Below are positions 17,006 through 26,278 of a stretch of DNA of 64,000 nucleotides, in pieces. The stretch covers positions 248,001-312,000 of the forward strand of contig CP169086.1 in the NCBI GenBank assembly GCA_041890495.1, in the 5' to 3' direction. Within the stretch, counting starts at the first letter, position 1; each line of letters starts with the position of its first letter. The stretch comes from Escherichia boydii. GTDB taxonomy: Bacteria; Pseudomonadota; Gammaproteobacteria; Enterobacterales; Enterobacteriaceae. The position numbers were made by a program, and so were the translations under genes. The notes below the pieces were generated by a model. It was not told the origin of the DNA. It saw only the letters and a program-made list of their open reading frames with translations, and ran no database searches.

Positions 17006-18079
17006 TCAGCGCGGGGAAAAGGAGCCGGGTAACAGCAGCCGGCCCGCCTCCTCCGGATCCATTGAGAACCGCACGCCGAGCTGGCGGGTCACGTCCAGCG
17101 CAAACACCCGCGTATACCACTCCGTCGACTTCGCGTCCTTGTGCCCCATCAGGGTCTGAATGACCTTCTGCGGCACCTGATGCTGCACCAGGTGCATCGC
17201 AAACGAGTCCCTGAACGTCTTCGGCGTCACCGGCCGGATAGAGAAGGTGACCCCGTCACGCGCCGCTGCCGCCACCGCCTGCGAGATCCAGCTGCGCGCG
17301 GTGTCCTCGCTCTTTATATCCCACAGGCGTCCGCCCGCCGGCGGGTTCACCGTCGCAAACCACTCCCTGAGGCGCTGCACGAAGCCCGGATCGGTGAGCG
17401 GCACCGCGCGCGGCGGGTTGTCCTTTATCCCGGCTTCCACCTCGCGCTCCGCCTGCTGCTCCTCCTTCGTCGGGCGGCCGCGCCGGCGGCTGCGGCTCTT
17501 CGCCGCCTCTTCCAGCTTCCGCTGCTTGAGCGTGCGCAGCACCACGAAGGGTGACGACAGCGGCGCGCCGGTGAGCGGGTCGTCCAGCACGAAGTCCTCG
17601 CGGGCCAGCGGCAGAATTTCATTCAGGCGCCCGCCGGTGTTCCACAGCGCGTCGATGAACAGGCGCTTGCGGAGATCGGTCACCTTTGCCAGCAGCACGG
17701 CCACCTCGGGCGCCAGCAGATAGTGGGGCATGTCGGTGCCGTACGCGGCGGCCAGGTTGCGCAGGGCCACGGCGCTTTCGTAGTCAAAGTAGCGTGCGGC
17801 GCCGGAATTGTGCAGATTGTGCTCAGTGACAGCGCTGCGTGAATTCTGCGTCAGTTCGCGGGGTAAAGTGCTCAGAATTTTAATCTCCGTCGTCTGGCGG
17901 GTGAGAACGTATTTTCCCCTGTCTGTCCAGCGAAAACCACGGGAATAAATCGATCCTCCGCGGATCCGTTCCGGATCGGTTTTCCGGCTATTCTCCCGTA
18001 TACGGAGAATAACCTGGACGGCGCGGAATAAACAGCGCGGCGATCGCGCGCGGTTCGGGAGTCGGTCGACGCGTAACAC
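17006..18079 (-). CDS. ResD-type plasmid tyrosine recombinase (atypical HxxR box)
   Basis: This tyrosine recombinase resembles ResD/Int proteins of IncF plasmids, which resolve plasmid multimers. The shared core starts at about residue 62 (TRQTTEIKILSTLPRELT) and includes HNLHNSGAARYFDYESAVAL. The box I arginine is in LWNTGGRLNEI, box II in KTFRDSFAMH, and the GH...Y region is GHKDAKSTEWYTRVF. The usual His of the HxxR motif is replaced by Lys. The first 60 or so residues are unlike the family, so the true start is probably later. An Arg/Glu-rich insertion (EEAAKSRSRRRGRPTKEEQQ) is also unusual. Confidence 0.82.
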   Translation of the reverse strand: MLRVDRLPNRARSPRCLFRAVQVILRIRENSRKTDPERIRGGSIYSRGFRWTDRGKYVLTRQTTEIKILSTLPRELTQNSRSAVTEHNLHNSGAARYFDYESAVALRNLAAAYGTDMPHYLLAPEVAVLLAKVTDLRKRLFIDALWNTGGRLNEILPLAREDFVLDDPLTGAPLSSPFVVLRTLKQRKLEEAAKSRSRRRGRPTKEEQQAEREVEAGIKDNPPRAVPLTDPGFVQRLREWFATVNPPAGGRLWDIKSEDTARSWISQAVAAAARDGVTFSIRPVTPKTFRDSFAMHLVQHQVPQKVIQTLMGHKDAKSTEWYTRVFALDVTRQLGVRFSMDPEEAGRLLLPGSFSPR

Positions 18080-18825
18080 ACTGACGGATAATGGAAAGTG
18101 GCGGGAACCGCGGGGCAGGGGACATACCAGGCACTCTAGGTTGAATACCTGGACAGAATTGCAATTATTTAAAGGGAGGGGATACCTTATGAAGGCTAAA
18201 CCCCTGGATGCAATGTATCAATCATGCAAAGTATTAGCTGTTACCTTATTTAAATATTATTTGCTATGGTTAAGTGTGAATGGGTTAAAAGTGACAATTT
18301 AGATTTTTTATATAACAACATGAGGTAAATCCGGTAGGTTGTGAGAGGTTTTAAATAAATCCTCTAGATAAAGGCAGAAAAGTAACAGTATTTTGGGGAG
18401 ATATATTCTTATCAAGAATATAAATTTTATTAATTTACCGTGGATTTAGGAACACTGACTACACGTAACTTATTGATGCAAATTGATAATTAACATATCT
18501 GTCAATGCTGCCTTCTGATTTTATATTTAATATGTTATGTGATGAGAGGACTTTCAAGCTCAAAAAAAATTATTGAATATGGTGTTTTTTGTGGAAAAAT
18601 ATTTTTTTTGATAAAATACATAAGATTAGATTATTTGTTGTAAATTACTTTCATAAACCGGATCATTTAATGTTTTTTTGTATCAGTGAATCTCAATATT
18701 ACAGTTAATTTTTAAAGGGTGTTGTGGTTTAAGTATAGTGTGAGGTTTCATTTCGTCATTTAAATGCGCATATTTAACAGGCTTAAATTAATAAACTAAA
18801 GTTATGCTGATTTAATTTTGTATTA
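18080..18825. other. AT-rich non-coding region after the recombinase
   Basis: No gene is supported. The GC content falls sharply from the GC-rich recombinase into AT-rich DNA near 18150, so a junction between DNA of two origins lies here. A resolution site for the recombinase could be present, but I cannot identify one. Confidence 0.4.
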
Positions 18826-18867
18826 TTTCCTGTTTCCTGTTTCCTGTTTCCTGTTTCCTGTTTCCTG
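18826..18867. repeat. Six tandem copies of the 7-mer TTTCCTG
   Basis: Six perfect copies of TTTCCTG fill 42 bases, just beyond the 3' end of the LuxR-type gene. Repeats of this kind change copy number readily. A 7-base unit would shift a reading frame with each change, but no supported gene crosses it. Confidence 0.97.
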
Positions 18868-18910
18868 GTTCATTGCTTGACTCTGAATAACAGGTGCTTC
18901 ATGACAGGTA

Positions 18911-19465
18911 TCAGTTGACATCTTTAATGTAATTTTGCTCATCATTGAGTAAAATTCTTGCCTTAAAATATAGTTCTTGCTTTGAATGCGTCCCCATTCT
19001 TTTGGAGAGTAGATCAATTCGTGAGTAAAGTGTTTTTTGATTGCATCCTAACAGATAAGCAATTTCCTTTATTTGTTTCTCATTGATAAAGTGTTTTAAT
19101 ATCTCTCTTTCAATTGCGTTTATTTTAACCTTACTTCCTTTAACTGGTGAAAAAATCCAGTTTTTTAAAGCCTTTTCTATCTGGAAAACGGACATTTCCT
19201 CTCTCAGGAACAATGCGCCAGAGAAAACATGTGTTTCATTCAGCATACGATGACAGGGTGCACTGCAAATCACAATGAATGACGTGATATCGTTGATTTT
19301 AGGCCGGTTATTATAAATATCAGGAAGGCTCATCCCACTGTAAACACAAACGGAGATATTTGCGTTTTCTTTTTTTAAAAGGGATGTTAAGACGTGCATA
19401 ACTCCTTTGATCGCTTGCTTGTTCTTACCATAAGTCTTAATTTTTTTTGGTGATGACATAGTCAT
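18911..19465 (-). CDS. LuxR-type helix-turn-helix transcriptional regulator
   Basis: This 184-residue protein has a C-terminal LuxR/GerE-type DNA-binding domain at about residues 110-170: INAIEREILKHFINEKQIKE, then IAYLLGCNQKTLYSRIDLLSKRMG. The N-terminal half has no recognisable sensing domain. Stand-alone regulators of this type often lie beside fimbrial or capsule genes in enterobacteria. Just upstream on the opposite strand is a relic of an usher gene (19668-19805), suggesting that it once controlled a second fimbrial locus; that link is inferred. Start choice between 19465 and 19459 is open. Confidence 0.78.
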   Translation of the reverse strand: MTMSSPKKIKTYGKNKQAIKGVMHVLTSLLKKENANISVCVYSGMSLPDIYNNRPKINDITSFIVICSAPCHRMLNETHVFSGALFLREEMSVFQIEKALKNWIFSPVKGSKVKINAIEREILKHFINEKQIKEIAYLLGCNQKTLYSRIDLLSKRMGTHSKQELYFKARILLNDEQNYIKDVN

Positions 19466-21202
19466 GTTTTTTGTCCGCTTCTTATGTTGTTAATATTGAT
19501 ACTGGTAACAAGCGCTATCCTCAGTAAGTTTCTGGTTGAAATATATTCTATTTTCATAGCGCTGTGGATTTTTAAACCATCAATAATTATTCATGGGTTT
19601 TTATTAAAGATAATACCGCTGATTTAATAAATATCATTTACACGAACTACGGATATCATTGAGTCATTTGGGGGGGTAAAGTGCAAACTGGATCATCATG
19701 GCACACAAGAAATACCCTCTGCTAAAATCGTTAGAATCAATGCGGAACAGGATAAGAAACCGAGGTCAGTTGGTTTGAAAAATATAAATTCATGCTGTCA
19801 TTATAATACGTGAATTTCATTTTCTATAACTCCCTTGATATTAAGAACCCTCAAATTAATGTCACTTTATTAATTTAAATTATGGAGAATGCTCATTGCA
19901 GTCTTAACTGTCATGGCGATTAACATTCACGATGTGATTAACATTTAACAGATCACCAAGTAAACCTCCAACATCTATAATATATACGTTAAGCTTCAGT
20001 AAATATGATTTTTATCAATTTTAAAGTTAGATTCCCAACACTCAGCCACATAAAAGAGAGAAAAAAAGTGTCATATGCGCCATGATGTTTTAAAATCGTC
20101 AGATGTTTCATTTTTATTAAGTAAGGTGATGTTTGGTTAAATTACGTGTTGCATATAAAAACTATTTTTCCGTTTTTTATAGCGCGTTCTTAATCGTTTG
20201 AGGTTTTTTTAGAATAAATCTCAGGTGTACTTGATATTTATGGTAGGTCCTCTTAAAAGATATAAAGAAGTTCCGTCGAGCTTGTAAAACTTTCATCATG
20301 ACGAGGATGCCGGACGTCATAGAAGAGCATAGAGAGGCAAATACCCAAGTCTTCAGGCAGAGATGTCAAAGTTGATAACATTATGTCACATGTAATTCAA
20401 AGAGTTTCAGGCTTCCAGGTTCATGGTCAGAACTTCTAATCTAGAGCCACATGAAGCAACTGTTTATTTATCATGTCATAAGTGAATGCCTTACTGAGTG
20501 TTCTTCCTTCTATTCATTATACTTGAGTTTCCTCAGGTCAGATATTCTATGTCGTCCTACTATTTGAGGTGGGTCTAAGGAGGCATCTGATCCTGAAGAT
20601 TTCGACTCCGCTTTCGGACCTGAACACTGCCTCATGGATTTTTAATGAAAACATTCTTTAACAAGAAGTTATTCTCTTGAGTTTCATAGAGATATTGCCA
20701 ATTTCGGTAAGAATAATTTAATCCTAAACAGGCCTTGATGACCAGTTTGTTGATTTAAAAAAAATGTGCGGGCGTGCATAAGTTAACAAAAACAATCATT
20801 TATATAAATTATTTTCTCTTAAAAATCAAGAGGTGTATAAGTTGAACAGGGTTATTTATCTCTAATAAATTGTTTAAAATCAATTTACCCTTGTTTTTTG
20901 GAGCCCTGGCCTTCTTGTTTAATGAGCGTTTAAAAAATGCAGAGTAATCTAATTTAATGATAATTTTAAATTTTTATATATTATCCACATGATCTGTGGT
21001 GACACTTATCTCTTTCATTTAATTAATCCCTGCGATAATTAAACAGCAAAGAAAATAAACTCTATGCATCAGGAGAGGCAAAGAATACGGTGTTGAAACT
21101 GACTATCAATAAAACGATAGATTTTTTGAATAACGCATGACAAATCAATCAGTCTTTTCTTTGATTGATCCTTCAAAGAAATTGTGATTTTTGAGGTTGA
21201 AA
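19466..21202. other. Long AT-rich region without intact genes
   Basis: About 1.7 kb holds no intact gene on either strand. A short usher-like relic is annotated separately at 19668-19805. The rest is AT-rich with scattered stops. It probably consists of decayed accessory DNA plus the upstream region of the mdtJI-like operon. Confidence 0.5.
19668..19805 (+). pseudogene. Relic of a fimbrial usher C-terminus
   Basis: A plus-strand frame after a 7-G run reads VKCKLDHHGTQEIPSAKIVR and continues INAEQDKKP before stopping. The pattern, a cysteine followed about 20 residues later by V-R-I-N-A-E, matches the C-terminus of the usher at 4759-7377 (CNAHYRLPEDS, then VVRINAEC). The rest of the gene is absent. 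This is a weak match based on a short segment. Confidence 0.38.
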
Positions 21203-21553
21203 ATGAGATATTGGCTTTTGTTGGGATTTGCTATAGTGGCTGAGGTGATCGGCACGCTTACTATGAAATGGGCTAGTATTAACGATAACATCTTAGGTTT
21301 TTCCTTCATGCTATTAATGATTGCAATTTCCTATATTTTTTTATCTTTTGCTATCAAGCGCATCAACTTAGGTGTTGCCTACGCCATGTGGGAAGGTATT
21401 GGTATCATATTTATTACTTTATTTAGTGTGATGATATTTGATGAAAACCTTTCTGTAATGAAAGTATCTGGATTATTGACGATGGTAGTTGGAATAGTAA
21501 TGATCAAGTCAGGAACTGTTACTCATAAGGAGATGGATAATGACAACAATTGA
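21203..21553 (+). CDS. mdtJ: SMR-family transporter subunit, MdtJ-like (spermidine export)
   Basis: This 116-residue protein of the small multidrug resistance family has four membrane segments. It follows E. coli MdtJ closely in key blocks: AEVIGTLTMKWAS, the ISYIFLSFAIK region, NLGVAYAMWEGIGIIFITLF and MIKSGT. MdtJ pairs with MdtI to export spermidine. I chose the ATG at 21203 because GAGG lies just upstream; a TTG at 21191 is possible. The stop overlaps the mdtI-like start by 14 bases. Its location in island DNA implies an extra, horizontally acquired copy. Confidence 0.88.
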   Translation: MRYWLLLGFAIVAEVIGTLTMKWASINDNILGFSFMLLMIAISYIFLSFAIKRINLGVAYAMWEGIGIIFITLFSVMIFDENLSVMKVSGLLTMVVGIVMIKSGTVTHKEMDNDNN

Positions 21554-21869
21554 TTTGACACATGTATATTGGTTAGCTCTTGCTATTGTGCTGGAAATCG
21601 TCGCAAATGTGTTTCTCAAATACTCTGATGGATTTAAGCGAGTGACTTATGGCATCTTCTCTTTGATTGCGGTGCTAGCTGCTTTTGTTGCGTTGTCAAA
21701 AGCAGTAAAAGGAATCGACCTTTCAGTTGCTTATGCATTATGGGGTGGTATCGGTTTGATAGCTACTGCAGCGTTAGGTTGGGTTCTTTTTAAGCAAATA
21801 ATTAATTGTAAGGGATGGTTAGGTGTATTGTTAATTATTTCAGGCATGATTCTCATTAAGTTATCATGA
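21540..21869 (+). CDS. mdtI: SMR-family transporter subunit, MdtI-like (spermidine export)
   Basis: This 109-residue, four-helix membrane protein pairs with the upstream MdtJ-like protein. It matches E. coli MdtI in WLALAIVLEIVANVFLK (with the conserved membrane glutamate), SKAVKGIDLSVAYALWGG, and the ending SGMILIKLS. Overlapping genes and the heterodimer habit of MdtJI support a single operon. No dedicated regulator is visible. Substrates could include polyamines or other cations. Confidence 0.88.
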   Translation: MTTIDLTHVYWLALAIVLEIVANVFLKYSDGFKRVTYGIFSLIAVLAAFVALSKAVKGIDLSVAYALWGGIGLIATAALGWVLFKQIINCKGWLGVLLIISGMILIKLS

Positions 21870-22470
21870 TAATGATAATTGCGTTACAGTAAACGATTAT
21901 GATTAATTAAATAAAAACAAGTAAAGGTGGGGGGGAGCTCCTTACAAATAAATCACATCAAAACCAGGTAAGCAAGTATAACTCTGCCAAAAATAACTCA
22001 CATCTGATGAAAGCTATCCATAAATTGTTCTCGGGTTAAAAAATTTTTAGTTAAATTTACTAGATTCTAACGTATTTCTATCAAGTGACAGGCGAACATA
22101 AAAATGAAATCAACTTATAAAAATTATTCTGATGTATTGTTAGAATTTTTTTGTGAAGGTGATGGTTAAATAGTCATTTTTTACCCTTTTATCAACGTTG
22201 ATGAAAGGTATCGCCGATTAACTTATTTATAAATTCAGTCACCTTCTTAACATTTATTGCTGTGTTGTTGATGTCTTGTCGTTTATTGATGAGGGTTATT
22301 TGAATGCCTTGATGGCCATATCAATACAAAAAATGTATAGATTGGCTTTTCAATGAGGTTATTAGGAAAATGAAATTATCTGGAATTATCAACTCCAGAT
22401 AATTTCATTTACCTAGTAAACCTTCACAGATACAATTAAAGAATAACAAACAAACTTAGAGAATAAAATT
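21870..22470. other. Intergenic region upstream of the quinone reductase gene
   Basis: No gene is supported. It contains a 7-G run at 21929-21935 and an inverted repeat around 22365-22410 (GAAATTATCTGG and CCAGATAATTTC) that could form a hairpin before the quinone reductase gene. Confidence 0.45.
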
Positions 22471-23466
22471 ATGAATACAATGATGAATGCTCTGATATTA
22501 AAAAAATTTGGGGATAATAAATTTACTCGCGTTCAACTTCCTATACCCAAAGCTACATCAGGACAGGTACTTGTAAAGATACATGCCAGTGGTGTCAATC
22601 CTATTGATTATAAAATCCGGCTCGGAGAAGCACCTTACGCCATGCCAGTGTTACCGGCAGTTCTGGGTACGGATATGAGTGGAGTTGTTGTTTCTGTCGG
22701 TGAGGGGGTATCACGGTTTAACATAGGTGATGAAGTTTATGGTCTGATCGGTGGTGTTCGTGGACATCAGGGATCTCTTGCACAATATGCTGCTGTTGAT
22801 GCTGATTTACTGGCACATAAACCACACAATTTATCCATGCGCGAAGCCGCCGCAATTCCATTAACTTTTCTGACTGCATGGGAGGGACTCGTCGATAATG
22901 CTAAGGTAAAACCAGGTCATAATGTTCTAGTTCAAGGTGGAGCCGGCGGTGTTGGTCACATGGTTGTACAACTGGCAAAAGCAATGGGTGCTAATGTCTG
23001 GGCTACAGGTTCAACGGCTAAGCAACCACTGATTGCCCGGTTGGGCGCTACTCCATTGGATTATACCGTGCTTTCAGCTCAAGAGATTGTGAATAGCTGT
23101 ACTGCGGGGCGGGGTTTTGACATTGTTTATGACACTGTTGGAGATCAAGTTTTACAGGATTCCCTTGGTATGACCAGACACTACGGACACATAACCAGCT
23201 GCGCTGCTTTTAGTGAACACAATCTGGCGGTATCATCTTTACGTTGCGCCACGCTGTCTGGGGTATTTGTCCTCATGCCCATTCTCTCTGGAGAAGCACG
23301 GGCTCATCATGCAGATATACTGGAATCAGCTACCCGCATGATTGAAGATAACAAAATTCACCCTGTTGTTGACATTCGTCATTTCAATTTCGATCAAGCG
23401 ATTGATGCCCACATCGCAGTGAAGGATGGTTCGGCAAACATCAAGGTCATTGTTGATGTTGAATGA
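22471..23466 (+). CDS. Quinone reductase / zinc-type alcohol dehydrogenase-like protein (MDR family)
   Basis: This 331-residue NADPH-dependent oxidoreductase of the medium-chain superfamily has the GroES-like domain motifs (HASGVNPIDYKIRLG and GTDMSGVVVSVGEGV) followed by the nucleotide-binding motif VQGGAGGVGHMVVQLAK. The zinc-ligand cysteines of alcohol dehydrogenases are not evident, which fits the zinc-independent quinone-oxidoreductase branch. It probably reduces quinones or reactive enals. The neighbouring broken LysR gene and SDR gene suggest an oxidoreductase cluster once under LysR control. Confidence 0.86.
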   Translation: MNTMMNALILKKFGDNKFTRVQLPIPKATSGQVLVKIHASGVNPIDYKIRLGEAPYAMPVLPAVLGTDMSGVVVSVGEGVSRFNIGDEVYGLIGGVRGHQGSLAQYAAVDADLLAHKPHNLSMREAAAIPLTFLTAWEGLVDNAKVKPGHNVLVQGGAGGVGHMVVQLAKAMGANVWATGSTAKQPLIARLGATPLDYTVLSAQEIVNSCTAGRGFDIVYDTVGDQVLQDSLGMTRHYGHITSCAAFSEHNLAVSSLRCATLSGVFVLMPILSGEARAHHADILESATRMIEDNKIHPVVDIRHFNFDQAIDAHIAVKDGSANIKVIVDVE

Positions 23467-24074
23467 CTTTTACATTGATTAATTTATCCTTTGGTCTTAC
23501 AGCATCCCGATTCACTGAATCTTCCCGCTCTTTAATGATGGTGACTTAACTTAGATATTTTTACGGTTTATCTAGAATGTGGCCAGTATGGCTGTCGTGT
23601 GTGGCTTCAGTAATGATTAATTGCTTACTGACGTTACAGTTCGCACAATTCCCATCTAAAGTAATAATGTTTTGACAACTTAGCAGACACCATCTTATAA
23701 CAGAAAAGACTCTAAAGAATCGCATGAATAAACGAAGGGTCTATAATAATTGAGAATTTTGTTGTCAGATGTTCTTATCATATTTACTTTTTTCTCAAGA
23801 CACTGGAATAACTCATGAAGTAAAGCTTCCCCACAGGCTGATATATTCTAATGATCATTTAATATGTGAATTTCCATGAGCCTGTCGGTTATAGTAAATT
23901 TTTCAAATATGGATATAATCAACGCAATGCTTGGCTTAAGAAGTGCGTTATGTGTCGCTTGCTTAGTATCCTGCTCGGGTTATCGTTGGCAGTAACGACA
24001 CTAAACTTAAAAGCTGAAGCAGACCATCTCGAAGATTAGGTCTGCCAGCACACATGAAGGGGGGGGGGATAATA
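23467..24074. other. Intergenic region with a 10-G tract
   Basis: No gene is supported. The region ends in a run of ten G residues at 24059-24068, close to the 3' end of the LysR pseudogene. Confidence 0.5.
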
Positions 24075-24973
24075 TCAGGTTTCAATACCAGCTAAAATAT
24101 CTGCCAGATAATCAAATAACATTCTTATTCTCAACGATGTTGGACCACGCTGTGGGCGGTAAAGATAGAGCCCCCAGTTTGATATGGTTTCATACTCCAT
24201 AAACCGGATCAATTGCCCGTTTTTTAAATAAGGTAACGCCAAGAAGCCGGGCATATACCCAAAACCCACGCCATTAAGTACTGCATTAAATTCAGCTTCA
24301 AGATCATCAGTAATAAAACGAGGATCTGAGGGCGTAAAACTTCGCATATCCTTGAAAAACCATGGCCAGTAACGTCCGGTATTATGGTCAATCAACGCTG
24401 TAAGCGGAAACGTATCCAGTTCATTAACACTTTTGGGAATTCCAGTAAGTCGGATTAATTCTGGCGCACCACAAAGAAAAAATTGTATTTTTGTTATTTC
24501 ACGAGCCACATAACGATTGTCGGGTAAAAAACCGAAACGAATGCCGATGTCTATGCGCTCATTAATCACATCACTGTGCCTGTCCGTCAGAATACAGTTC
24601 ACAATAATTTCTGGGTAAGTTTTAGAAAATCGAGTCAGTGCGGGAATAATGAATTTTCGGCCAAATACGGAAGAGACGGTCAGTTTTATTGTTCCCTTCA
24701 TCTCATCTGACTTAACCTGCAGTTTTTCAGTAAATAGAGCATCAACAGCGTTAACTACCTGACAGGCATGTTGCGCAAGACGCTCACCATCGGGTGTTAT
24801 TTTCATTTGACGGGTACTCCTGTAAAACAAAGCCTCACCGCGTTGTTCTTCGAGTTATTTCACCGCACGTGTCACCGCTTGAGGAGATATACCCATTGCT
24901 ACAGCAGCTTCTTTGAAGCTTTTTGCTTCTGCAGCAGTTAAAAAATGCGTAGCATTTCAAGTTTATTTTGCAT
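24075..24973 (-). pseudogene. LysR-family regulator, broken near the N-terminus
   Basis: The substrate-binding domain is intact (251 codons from 24830), but the DNA-binding end is damaged. Reading from ATG at 24973, MQNKLEMLRIF hits a stop because one T is missing from a T-run; in the next frame FLTAAEAKSFKEAAVAMGIS continues the helix-turn-helix. A TAA then replaces a sense codon (AVTRAVK-stop-LEEQRG). The two lesions should abolish a full-length regulator. It is divergent from the SDR gene at 25093, its likely former target. Confidence 0.85.
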
Positions 24974-25092
24974 GTTATCCTGATCAGATTAATGAATTCC
25001 ATATTCGGGAATTCTGAAAGGGAATATTTTCCATTTATTCTAGCTCAAAATAATTAGAAAATAAAAACATTACCCTAAAAAAAAGTGTTGAA

Positions 25093-25833
25093 ATGAGCGA
25101 AATTAAAAACAAAATAATTGTTATTACCGGTGCGAGTAGTGGGATTGGCGAGGCAACAGCCCTCAGTTTGTCTAAGAATGGTGCGATACTGGTGCTGGCT
25201 GCTCGTCGAAAAGATCGGCTTGAGGCTCTTGTTTCACAGATTGTTGCTACTGGCGGCCAAGCTATCGCTGTAAGGGCTGATGTCACTAATAAAGCAGATA
25301 TGCAGAACATTATTGATATAGCAATTAATGCCTTTGGGCGCGTGGATGTGATGATCAACAACGCAGGTCTGATGGCTATCGCACCAATGAGTCTGACGAA
25401 AACCGATGAATGGGATCGGATGATTGATATCAATATTAAAGGTGTTCTCTACGGTATTGCAGTAGCATTACCAGTGTTTGAGAAACAGAAAGCTGGTCAC
25501 TTTATTAACATTGCTTCAGTTGCCGGAATCAAAGTATTCAGCCCTGGCGGAACAGTTTACAGCGGAACAAAATTTGCAGTAAAAGCAATTTCTGAAGGAC
25601 TTCGTCACGAAGTTGGTTCTTACATCCGTACCACCACTATTTGCCCTGGAGCAGTCGACAGTGAGTTGAAACTGGGGAGTTCGGATGAGCAAAGCGCGAA
25701 CGCCGTGGCTGAGTTCTACTTGCAGGCAATACCCGCAAATTCAGTTGCCCGGGCAATTGCCTATGCGGTTGAACAGCCAGCTGATGTTGATATTAATGAG
25801 ATTGTTTTACGACCAACAAGCCAGGAATTTTAA
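25093..25833 (+). CDS. SDR-family oxidoreductase
   Basis: This 246-residue classical short-chain dehydrogenase has TGASSGIGEATALSL for cofactor binding, NNAG (MINNAGLM), the catalytic serine region IASVAG and the Y-x-x-x-K motif (VYSGTKFAVK). It resembles YdfG-like broad-specificity NADP enzymes. It is transcribed divergently from the broken LysR gene with about 120 bases between them, the usual arrangement for a LysR-controlled target. With the regulator lost, expression may be constitutive or off. Confidence 0.9.
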   Translation: MSEIKNKIIVITGASSGIGEATALSLSKNGAILVLAARRKDRLEALVSQIVATGGQAIAVRADVTNKADMQNIIDIAINAFGRVDVMINNAGLMAIAPMSLTKTDEWDRMIDINIKGVLYGIAVALPVFEKQKAGHFINIASVAGIKVFSPGGTVYSGTKFAVKAISEGLRHEVGSYIRTTTICPGAVDSELKLGSSDEQSANAVAEFYLQAIPANSVARAIAYAVEQPADVDINEIVLRPTSQEF

Positions 25834-26278
25834 CATCAATGCGAGTTCTGTTGATTTAAGTATTTTGTGGATATTCTCCAAGATTTCAGTAATAAATCAA
25901 TCTTGGATTAATATGACGGCAAACTAACTATCTATAGTGCGGCCAGTTATCTTAGTGCCGCATTTATATGTCAAGTGGGAACTCCTGTTTAAAGCAGTGA
26001 ATGCAGCAATTTTTCTCAGATACCATTTCCTGGGTTCGCCTCTAGGGGTTTCAAGGTCTAGCTTCTACTTGGTTATTATTGTCTTTTTAAAATACTTTAT
26101 CTAAAGAACTAAAAACCTTGTCCAACTGATATTTCCCTTTAAAAATAATCAAATCTATACGGGTTAACTTAATCCGCCGCCCTTCATAGCGGTTTGGTTT
26201 AATATAATTCACTATTTTTTTACATAATCAATCTGAGGTGATTGTTAATGGCCAGGGCAGAGTTGCTAAAATTATTTT
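25834..26278. other. Intergenic region without a supported gene
   Basis: AT-rich sequence between the convergent SDR gene and the IprA-like regulator gene; I see no coding or RNA feature. Confidence 0.45.

Noticed and set aside
17141..17723. Plus-strand open frames opposite the recombinase
   Set aside because: High GC content produces long antisense frames; the minus-strand frame carries the recombinase motifs.
18826..18867. CRISPR-like array
   Set aside because: The repeats are contiguous 7-mers without spacers, and there are no cas genes.
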